Below are positions 56,951-64,000 of a DNA stretch of 64,000 nucleotides, piece after piece. Origin of the DNA: JAFAFN01 sp963707555 (GTDB lineage: Bacteria; Actinomycetota; Acidimicrobiia; Acidimicrobiales; Microtrichaceae); assembly GCA_963707555.1 (NCBI GenBank), contig CAVPQM010000010.1:62001-126000 (forward strand), given 5' to 3'. The translations under genes were made by a program, and so were the position numbers. The notes under the pieces are model-generated. The model saw nothing but the letters and a program-made list of their open reading frames with translations. It was not told the DNA's origin and searched no databases. Positions within the stretch are counted from its first letter, which is position 1, and each line of letters begins with the position of its first letter.

Positions 56951-57802
56951 ATGCCCGAGCTGCCCGAGGTCCAGGCCCACGCCGAGCGGCTGACCGCCGA
57001 GTTCGCCGGCGCGGTGATCTCCAGGTTCGTGCCGATCTCGTTCTCGGTGCTCAAGACTGCGGTGCCGGCGCCCTCGGACGCGGCAGGTCACGCGCTGCGG
57101 GGGTTCACGCGGCGCGGGAAGGTCCTGGTGATGCAGGTCGACACCGGCGGCGACGACGAGCTGTCGTTCGTGGTCCACCTGATGCAGGGCGGACGGCTGG
57201 TCCCCGACGAGAAGCAGTCGGCCAAGCCCCGCAACGGCATGGCCCGCTGGGTCTTCGACGACGGCCGTGCGCTGCTGCTCACCGAGGCCGGCAAGGAGCG
57301 CAAGGCCGGCGTGTGGGTGGTCGCCGGCGACCCGGACGACCAGCCGCCGCTCGACCACCTGGGCATCGACGCGGACGTCGCGACGCTCGACCAGCTGACC
57401 GCGGCGCTGCAGAGCAAGAACCAGCGACTGCACGGCTTCCTGCGCGATCAGCACGGGCTCGCCGGACTCGGGCGCATGCTCGCGAACGAGATCTGCCACA
57501 CCGCGAAGCTGTCGCCGTTCGCGATGACGAAGAAGCTCACGCCCGACGAGATCGAGACGCTGCACGACGCGATCGCGAGCTGCATCGCCTCGGCCCTCGA
57601 GTTCGAACGGGGCATGGAGCGCATGTCGAAGTCGGCCGAGCGCCCCGGCGCGGTGCACCACCGCAGCGGCGACGAGTGCCCGGTGTGCGGCGACACGGTC
57701 CGCGCCGTGGAGTACTCCGCCTACGAGGTCGACTACTGCCCGACGTGTCAGACCGGCGGCAAGGTGCTCGCCGACAACACCACCTCGAAGTTCCTGAAGT
57801 AG
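56951..57802 (+). CDS. Fpg/Nei family DNA glycosylase
   Basis: A 283-aa base-excision repair enzyme. The N-terminal Pro nucleophile and Glu follow the start Met (MPELPEVQAHAE). RRGKVLVM holds the conserved Lys. The helix-two-turn-helix region is RLHGFLRDQHGLAGLGRMLA with the conserved Asn in LANEICHTAKLSPF. A zinc finger is present (CPVCGD and YCPTCQTGG). The zinc-finger type and sequence suggest the actinobacterial Nei2-like group rather than classical MutM. Clean frame. Its 3' end is partly duplicated. Confidence 0.93.
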   Translation: MPELPEVQAHAERLTAEFAGAVISRFVPISFSVLKTAVPAPSDAAGHALRGFTRRGKVLVMQVDTGGDDELSFVVHLMQGGRLVPDEKQSAKPRNGMARWVFDDGRALLLTEAGKERKAGVWVVAGDPDDQPPLDHLGIDADVATLDQLTAALQSKNQRLHGFLRDQHGLAGLGRMLANEICHTAKLSPFAMTKKLTPDEIETLHDAIASCIASALEFERGMERMSKSAERPGAVHHRSGDECPVCGDTVRAVEYSAYEVDYCPTCQTGGKVLADNTTSKFLK

Positions 57803-57819
57803 GTCGCAGTTCCTGAAGT
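57789..57819. repeat. 12-bp direct repeat at the fpg 3' end
   Basis: AGTTCCTGAAGT occurs at 57789 and 57808 (period 19). The first copy spans the last fpg codons and part of the stop. The second lies just before the convergent stop of the flavoprotein gene. It is similar in kind to the mreB tail duplication. Confidence 0.7.
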
Positions 57820-57821
57820 GG

Positions 57822-59168
57822 TCAGGCGGTGATCGAGCGCCCGGCCACCCAGCCGAGCCCGAGCGCGGCGAGCAGACCGTTGCCCGCCAGGTAGCCCGCG
57901 GCGCCCTGGCCGGACATCCCCACCGCCGACCCACCGGCCGCGTGGAGACCCGGGATCGGGGTGCCACCCGCGGTGACCCGGGCCTGGTCGTCGACCAGCA
58001 GGCCGCCCTGGGTGTGGAAGAGCGCCCCGGTCACCTTGACCGCGGCCAGCCGCTCGCCCAGCGGCGACTCCCAGAAGGTGCGGCCCAGGGGGTCAGGCTC
58101 TCCGTTCGCGTGCAGACGTGAGGTCTCCACCGTCTCGACGAGTCCGTCGACATCGATGCCGGTGATCGCCGCCAACTCCTCGGCGGTCTCACCCCACCGC
58201 ACGGCGCCGGAGGCCAGCAGCTCCTGGTAGTCGTAGAACGACGAGCAGGCGGCGTGCACGGTCTCGTCGAAGACGACCCAGGCCTCGCGGCCGGGCTGGG
58301 TGAGCACCGACGCCGCGTACTCGGAGTAGCCGGCGGTCTCGTCGCCGAATCGCCGCCCGGCGCGGTTCACCACGATCCCGCCGTGCATCACCGAGGTCCA
58401 GGTCAGCAGCACACCGTGGGGTGTGGCCACCGATCCGTGCCCCTGGTAGGCGTTGAGCGGCGAGACGTCGGCGCCCAGCGGCATCGCCAGGCGCAGGGCA
58501 TCACCCTTCGACGCGGGGCCGCCGAAGTAGAGCGCGCCGTCCATCTCGGGGATGTGCTCGGCGATCAGCTCGGTGTTGGCGCCGTACCCGTTGGTCGCCA
58601 GCACCACCGCTCGACACGACACCATCTCGCCCTCGCCGCCGGGCTCGGACAGCTGGGCTCCGACCACCGTGCCGTCGACCACGTCGAGCGCGGTCAGCTC
58701 CAGCGGCACGGCCAGCGTGATGTTCGGGTGCGACTCCGCGGCGCGCAGCAGCGCACCGTGCAGGGTCCGTCCGCCACGGTCGGGCACGGTGTGGCAGCGG
58801 GTGACGCTGTGCCCGGGGTAGTGCACGTCGGTGGCCAGTGAGATCGGCACGTCGATCGTCTCGGCCAGCCAGTCGACCAGCTCGGGCGCGACCGTGGTGA
58901 GCACCTTGGACACGACCGGATCGGCCAGGCCCTTCGTCTTGGCCATCACGTCGCCGAGGAAGAGCTCCGGAGAGTCCTCGACGCCCGCCTCGGCCTCCCA
59001 GCGGGTGCCGCCGGCGGGCACCATCGCGGTGCTCATCGCCGTGTTGCTCTCCTGGCGGAAGTGGGTCCTGGACTCGGCGATGACCACGGTGGCACCGCCC
59101 TGCGCAGCCCGGAGGCCGGCAGCGAGTCCTGCGGCGCCGCCGCCGGCGACGACTACATCGAGGTCCAT
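57822..59168 (-). CDS. FAD-dependent oxidoreductase, fumarate reductase/ketosteroid dehydrogenase type
   Basis: A 448-aa flavoprotein of the FAD_binding_2 family. The FAD loop is VVVAGGGAAGLAAGLRAAQG and the C-terminal adenine-binding part is IPGLHAAGGSAVGMSGQGAA. Substrate-domain segments include YQGHGSVATPHGVLLTW and NRAGRRFGDE. The start is the ATG at 59168 with AGGAG five bases upstream; a longer frame upstream lacks homology. Relatives oxidise steroids or reduce enoates. Placement beside a CoA-transferase and carriers suggests a catabolic role. Clean frame. Confidence 0.85.
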   Translation of the reverse strand: MDLDVVVAGGGAAGLAAGLRAAQGGATVVIAESRTHFRQESNTAMSTAMVPAGGTRWEAEAGVEDSPELFLGDVMAKTKGLADPVVSKVLTTVAPELVDWLAETIDVPISLATDVHYPGHSVTRCHTVPDRGGRTLHGALLRAAESHPNITLAVPLELTALDVVDGTVVGAQLSEPGGEGEMVSCRAVVLATNGYGANTELIAEHIPEMDGALYFGGPASKGDALRLAMPLGADVSPLNAYQGHGSVATPHGVLLTWTSVMHGGIVVNRAGRRFGDETAGYSEYAASVLTQPGREAWVVFDETVHAACSSFYDYQELLASGAVRWGETAEELAAITGIDVDGLVETVETSRLHANGEPDPLGRTFWESPLGERLAAVKVTGALFHTQGGLLVDDQARVTAGGTPIPGLHAAGGSAVGMSGQGAAGYLAGNGLLAALGLGWVAGRSITA

Positions 59169-59217
59169 CTGTGCTCCTTGGCGAACGGTGGGGTGGCGGG
59201 CGACGTCGACCAGCAGA

Positions 59218-60461
59218 TCATGCGATGGCACCGCTGCTGCGGAGGTCGGCGAGTTCATCGTCGGTGAGCCCCGCGACCTCGCGGAGCACCTCGTCGGTGT
59301 CGGCGGCGTGGGGGCGACCGGTGAAGCGGATCGCGCCGGGTGTCGCCGACATGCGGAACAACACGTTGTGCATCAGCAGCGATCCGAGCGCGTCGTCGGG
59401 GACCCGGGTCAGCATCTCGCGGTACCGGACCTGGGGATCGTCCACGATGTCCGCGACGTCGTAGACGGGGGCGATGGCCGCGCCGGCGTCCTCGAAGGCG
59501 GTCATCACCTCGTCACGGGTGCGGGCACCGATCCAGGACCCGACGTAGCCGTCGAGCTCGTCGGCGTGCTCCACCCGGCCGGTGCCGGTCTCGAACCAGG
59601 GCTCGTCCACCACCTCGGGGTGTCCGACCAGGGTCAGCACCCGCTTGGCGATCACCAGCGCAGAGGCGGAGACGGCGACCCAGCAGCCGTCCGCCGTCCG
59701 GTAGAGGTTGCGGGGCGAGTTGTTCGGCGAGCGGTTGCCCTGCCGGGTGTCGGCGACGCCCGTCTTGTCGTACGCGGTCGCGCCCGGCCCGATCGTCGAC
59801 AACATCGCCTCGAGGATGGCCAGGTCGATGACCTGGCCCGTGCCGCCCGTGGCCCGGTGGTAGAGCGCCATCGACACCGCACCGACGGCCACGAAGGCCG
59901 AGACGGTGTCGGCCAGGCCGAACGGCGGGAGCGAGGGTGGACCGTCGGGTTCGCCGGTGAGGTGGGCGAAGCCGCTCATGGCCTCGGCGAGGGTCCCGAA
60001 CGCCCTCCGCTCCGCGTACGGGCCCGGTCTGGCCGAAGCCGGTCACCCGCAGGATGATCAGACCCGGATTGATCGCGTGGAGCTCATCGGGTCCGAGCCC
60101 CCAGCGCTCGAGGGTCCCGGGACGGAAGTTCTCGACCAGGACGTCGGTGTCGGTGATCAGCTCGCGGAACACGCTGTGCCCCGTCCTCGTCGGAGAGGCG
60201 GAGCGCCACGGTGCGCTTGTTGCGACCGACCTCCTTCCACCAGAGGCCCTCGCCGTCCACCGACACTCCGTGCCCGCGCAGACCGTCGGGCATGTCCGGA
60301 TGTTCGACCTTGATCACGTCCGCCCCGAAGTCGCCGAGGACCTGACAGGTCATCGGACCGGCGAGGATCGTCGAGGCGTCGATGACGCGCACCCCGGCGA
60401 GCGGTCCGGTCACCGCCGCCGCGAGGTCCACTCCGTCGCTGTCCACCTTCGGTGCTTCCAC
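59218..60461 (-). CDS. CaiB/BaiF family (class III) CoA-transferase, frameshifted
   Basis: Transfers CoA between carboxylic acids. The GTG at 60461 has AGGAGG six bases upstream. Family sequence: GPLAGVRVIDASTILAGPM, LGDFGADVIKVEHPDMPDGL, then after a shift VLVENFRPGTLERWGLG and ILRVTGFGQTGP. After another shift come MSGFAHLTGEPDGPP, YHRATGGTGQVIDLAILEAM and the C-terminal VGHPEVVDEPWF. Shifts lie near 60195, 60180 and 60015. The catalytic Asp lies in the FGADVIKVE-to-VIDLA region as in other members. Read through, the length (about 413 codons) is normal. Confidence 0.88.
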
Positions 60462-60550
60462 GTGCGGCCTCCTGCGGGTCCGGTTCCGAGGTTCTCGTCT
60501 CGATCTGTTCCGCATACCGTACCCTTGTTCCAGAATCAGAGAACGAGCGG

Positions 60551-61735
60551 TCACGACGACGCGGTCACCTCGGCGCACGTCCGGTGACCCCTCGTGCCGA
60601 ACCAGAGCAGCGCGACGCCGACGAACGCGGCGCAGCCGCTCGCGGCGAACGCCCCGCTGTAGCCGAACGGCGAGATCAGGACGCCGAGCGCGACGGCGCC
60701 CAGTCCCTGGGCGAGGTCGAAGAAGCCGGTGAAGGTGCCGATCACGGCACGGCGCTGCTCGACCGGGGCCCAGTCGATCGCGAGCGTCATGAGGGACGGG
60801 AAGGCCATCGACATGCCGAACGCCATGACCGCGGTGCCGATGAAGAGACCCACGGTGAAGTCGAGCACCGAGATGAGCAGCAGCCCGGTCCCCGTGGCCA
60901 CGAGCGCGATCGTGGCGGCCTTGAACGGGCCGAGCCGGTCGACCAGCCACGGGAACTTCAATCGGATGGCCAGGATGAAGCCCGCATAGAAGAGCAGGAG
61001 CCCGCCCACCCCGTCCATCCCCAGCTGCCCGACGTAGAGCGGCAGGAAGGCCAGGAACCCGGAGTAGCCGAGCAGTCCCAACCCCACGACCGCGCCCGGG
61101 CAGCACTCCGGCGCGATGCAGGAGGTTGCGCATCTTGAACTCGGTGACGGTCCGCACGCCGACGGGGATGGTCGATCCGAGCGCCATCGTCACCATGGAC
61201 AGCAGCGCCGCGGTGATCCAGACCCAGCCGTAGCCGTGCGGCCGGACGGCCTCACCGAGGACGGGCCCCAACCCGAAGCCGCCGTAGATCGCCACCGACC
61301 AGTAGCTGATCGCCTCACCACGACGCTCGGGCGGGGCGAGTTCGTTGATGGTCGCGGAGGCACCGATGAACACTCCGGCTTCGCCGATGCCGCTGATGGC
61401 CCGCAGGACGATGAACAGCGGCAGGGAGTTGGCCAGCGGATACAGCAGGAACGACGCACCGGTGAAGGCGGCGCCGCCGACGATGAGCAGCTTCGACCCT
61501 TTGCGATCACCGAAGGCACCGACGAAGGGTCGGACCAGCGCGGCGACGACGTAGAAGACGCCGACCGACACCCCGACGCCGAGCTTCGTGCCCCCGAGCT
61601 CGTTCTCGACGTAGCGAGGGATCACCGGGACCAGCACGGCCACGGCCACGAAGTAGGCCAACCCTGCAGCGGTGACGCGGACGAACAGGGGGGTGATCAA
61701 CGTGGGCCGGGACTCCGACTGTTGGCGGCAGACAT
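60551..61735 (-). CDS. MFS transporter, two frameshifts
   Basis: A twelve-helix carrier of about 394 codons. The N-terminal half starts TPLFVRVTAAGLAYFVAVAV and has motif A at RPFVGAFGDRKGSKLL. The C-terminal half starts GLGLLGYSGFLAFLPLYVGQ and holds PSLMTLAIDWAPVEQRRAVI. The frame breaks near 61105. I place the start at the ATG at 61735 (AGGAG four bases upstream), which needs one extra base removed before 61700. A TTG at 61700 is the alternative without a shift. It probably imports the substrate of the neighbouring catabolic genes. Confidence 0.85.
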
Positions 61736-61809
61736 CGAACTCCTGCGGGGGGGGACCAGAGAGGGATCAAGAGGGGGACCAGAGGGACGGGCCGGCGATC
61801 GCCTCCCGT

Positions 61810-61842
61810 TGACATCGTGATCGAACTCGGAACAGTGTTCCT
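61810..61842 (+). promoter_or_regulatory. candidate promoter with overlapping operator
   Basis: A consensus -35 TTGACA (61810-61815) is followed at the -10 position by the perfect inverted repeat GGAACAGTGTTCC (61830-61842). A repressor bound there would block the promoter. It lies 33 bp before the hydrolase start and in the 140-bp divergent gap with the MFS gene. The -10 hexamer itself is poor. Confidence 0.5.
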
Positions 61843-61875
61843 TCTGACGGACCACACGGCGAACGGGGTGAACCG

Positions 61876-63799
61876 ATGGACCGATGGGAGGCCTCCGATC
61901 AGGCCTTCGGATCGCTGCAGATCCAGGTCGACGAGCAACGCGACGAGCCGGTCCCCCACCGCTACGTCTCCGGGTTCCTCGAGGGCACCGACACCGAGAT
62001 GTCGGTGTACCTGCCGTCCGTCGACCGGCCAGCGACGCGGATGATGCACCTGCTCGGACCGGGTCCCGGGCGGCGTCAACGACACGGTCGAGTCGGGACC
62101 CGGCCCGGCCGCGGCTCGCAGCGGGATCGACTTCCCCGGCCCGACCATCGCCGTTCGCACGGGAGTGCGGGGCCTTCCTGGTGGAGTCCAACCAGGGCTT
62201 CCGGGCGGGCGGTCCCCGACCCGACGACCCGTCGATCCTGACCCATCGTGCCAACGCCGCGGTGGCCCGCAGCGCGGCCGGTGTCGCCCACGACCACTAC
62301 GGCACCTGGCCCGAACACGCGTACCTCGTCGGCGGCAGCGGGGGTGGGCTCCGGACCATGCTCGCCCTCGAGCACGTCGAGGGCCTCTGGGACGGTGGCG
62401 TCCCGTACTTCATCGGTCAGCTCGGGACCGACACCAACGGGCTGGTGGCCGATGCCCGACGACTGCTGCGTGACGATGTCGAGCTGCTCGTCCGACTGGC
62501 CGACGGCGACGGGTGGCCCGAGCTCTCCGCGGAGCAGCGCCGGAGCCTCGACGCGCTGCTCGACGCTCGGCAGCCCCCGCGACGCCCTGCCCGGGCTCCC
62601 CGTGTGCGGGACCGACCTGGGCATCAGCCTCGGGGCGTTCCCCGACGCGGCGGTCGACCAGCACTGGGCCACGTCCGAGCAGAGCGCGACCGACCACCGC
62701 GACGTGCGTCCTCCGGGCGACGGTGACGGCCGCCGCCCTGACCGCCGCCCTGGGACCGACGTCCGACAGCCTGGTCTGGCGGAAGCTCCGCATGGGGTTC
62801 GTCGAGCCCGACGCGATCGCGGGGCTCCGCGTCGACGGGCTCGACCCGTCGACCCGAGCGACGCTCGCGGGCGCGACCCTCACGGTGGCGACCTCGGACG
62901 GCGACCGCGACACGACCTGCCTCGGGCTCGTCGACGACGTGGTCGTCGTCGAGCTCGCCTCCGGTTCCCTGCCCCGGATCGCGGACCTGTCCGCCGCCCG
63001 CCCGGGCGACGAGGTGCGCGTCGATGACCGGCGGCACCTGGCCTTCACCCGCGGCGCCGCGGCGCGTCTCGGCGCCGCGGTCGAGCCATCGCCCATGCAC
63101 CAGACCGGCCGGTTCCACGGCCGCATGATCCACGTCAACGGACTGCACGACTTCCTCGCCCTGCCGGGCAGGGTGATGGAGTTCGCGCAGCGGGTCCGCG
63201 ACGTCGATCCCGCCGCCTACGACCAGCGCTATCGGCTCTGGTTCCTCGACAACGCCTCGCACTACCCGCCCGAGCTGATGCCTCCTGGACCCACTCCGGT
63301 CGTCGACACCCGTCACGTCGCCACCGACGGCGCCATCGAGCGGGCGCTGGTCGAGCTCATCGCGTGGGTCGAGGACGACGTCGAACCGACGCCGGGGCTC
63401 CCCGGCGACCGCCTCGACGACGTCGATCCGGCCACCGACGACACGGTGGCCGTCTCGTTCCAGCCGACGGTCACGCTCACCGCGACCGGCACCGGCGACG
63501 AGCTGTGCCTGCACGCCCACGCCGAGGTGCCCGACCGATCGAGCACGATCCTCGGCATCGACTGGGATCTCGACGGGACCGGCAACTGGATCGACGGCGA
63601 GATCACGCAGGTCGGGGCCGACCACGGTGTCGCACCTCCGCCCGGAGTTTCGCCCGCTCCGGGAACCCACCGGGTGACCGCCCGGGTCCGTTCCCGGATG
63701 CACGCCGCCGCCCACGGCCGAGCGATGCCTGGTCGCCAACCTGGGACATCTGACGGTCCGGTCGATGTCCCGGCGCCTCAGATCCGACTGAACACCTGA
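61876..63799 (+). CDS. alpha/beta-hydrolase-like protein with PKD-like C-terminal domain, frameshifted
   Basis: About 640 codons. The N-terminal part begins MDRWEASDQAFGSLQIQVDE. The serine-hydrolase nucleophile elbow is AYLVGGSGGGLRTMLALEHV in the middle. A long C-terminal part includes QTGRFHGRMIHVNGLHDFLA, DNASHYPPELMPPG and a PKD/Ig-like domain (TVTLTATGTGDELCLHAHAE, LGIDWDLDGTGNWIDGE). Shifts lie near 62065, 62150, 62570 and 62705. The end is uncertain (63753, 63792 or 63799 by frame). It overlaps tail-to-tail with the next gene. Tannase-like or esterase activity is possible; the substrate is unknown. Confidence 0.65.
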
Positions 63800-64000
63800 C
63801 GGGCGTTGGACTCGACGATGTTCTGGCGGTCGGTGTCGGTCAGACCCTCCAACCGCTCGAGGATCGGCAACACGTCGTCGAGGGGACCCGCGCTGCCGGG
63901 GCGGTCGGTGCCGAACAGCACGCGCTCCGAACCCACGGTGTCGATCAGGAGCGCGAGCGCCGCGTCCGTGTAGATCGTGCTGTCGAACCAGAGCGACTTC
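63778..64000 (-). CDS. amidohydrolase-family protein, C-terminal part
   Basis: The last 73 codons of a gene that continues past the window edge. SLWFDSTIYTDAALALLID, ERVLFGTDRPGS and NIVESNARQVFSRI match the C-terminus of amidohydrolase_2 (PF04909) metal-dependent hydrolases and decarboxylases. The Asp in GTDRP is the usual metal or catalytic ligand. These enzymes act on cyclic acids and decarboxylate aromatic acids, which fits the catabolic neighbours. Confidence 0.8.
   Translation of the reverse strand, partial: KSLWFDSTIYTDAALALLIDTVGSERVLFGTDRPGSAGPLDDVLPILERLEGLTDTDRQNIVESNARQVFSRI

Noticed and set aside
61810..61842. KstR-type steroid repressor site
   Set aside because: The inverted repeat has a three-base spacer, not the two-base spacer I recall for KstR boxes, so identity is not supported.

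Overview
The window is a contiguous stretch of a very GC-rich actinobacterial chromosome. Third codon positions are almost all G or C. Two WhiB-type regulators, a SenX3/RegX3-type phosphate two-component pair, a Zincin_2 metalloprotease, a DUF222/HNH protein and DivIVA- and SCP2-type proteins point to Actinomycetota, and most likely the class Acidimicrobiia. That placement is inference from gene content. No rRNA, tRNA, CRISPR array, insertion sequence or prophage was recognised.

Layout, left to right. 0-10 kb: a proton-pumping pyrophosphatase (cut by the window edge), DedA, a UPF0182 membrane protein, a long DivIVA-like coiled-coil protein with an unusual C-terminus, and a PDZ/Lon-type membrane protease. 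10-16 kb: a complete branched-chain amino-acid-type ABC importer (livG-F-H-M-K). 16-21 kb: mreB, a degenerate trypsin-like protein, a Zincin_2 protease and an MFS carrier. 21-32 kb: a phosphate and polyphosphate island (response regulator, sensor kinase, surE, phoU, pstB-A-C-S, a Nudix hydrolase, ppk) with a PHO-box-like repeat upstream of pstS. 32-38 kb: a DUF222/HNH protein fused in frame to an acetyltransferase, an HtrA protease, two whiB genes, tatA and 5-formyl-THF cyclo-ligase. 38-45 kb: a VWA/AAA+ pair and an ATP-grasp/alpha-E/transglutaminase cluster with a second PHO-box-like repeat in front of it. 45-50 kb: prmA and sdhC-A-B. 50-57 kb: short accessory genes separated by striking palindromes. 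57-64 kb: fpg and a catabolic-looking group (FAD oxidoreductase, CaiB/BaiF CoA-transferase, MFS carrier, hydrolase, amidohydrolase).

Many genes work as units. Pst imports phosphate, PhoU and the kinase/regulator pair sense it, Ppk stores it, and the pyrophosphatase recovers energy from pyrophosphate. Most operon joints are ATGA or GTGA stop/start overlaps (livG/F, livH/M, kinase/regulator, pstB/phoU, pstC/A, ppk/Nudix, ATP-grasp/alpha-E). These overlaps survive even where the gene body is frameshifted.

A technical feature dominates the reading. About 20 genes, including single-copy essential ones (sdhA, sdhB, ppk, pstB), carry internal frameshifts, nearly all of them net +1, while neighbours such as hppA, pstA, pstC, pstS, htrA and livK are clean. 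The most economical reading is uncorrected single-base insertions in the assembly. I therefore annotate these as single genes spanning the shifts. The most biologically intriguing items are the DivIVA protein with a Mu-F-like Cys/His tail, the DUF222-HNH/GNAT fusion, the possible Pho control of the ATP-grasp cluster, and the AT-rich or perfect palindromes at 37.5, 50.5, 52.3 and 56.8 kb.
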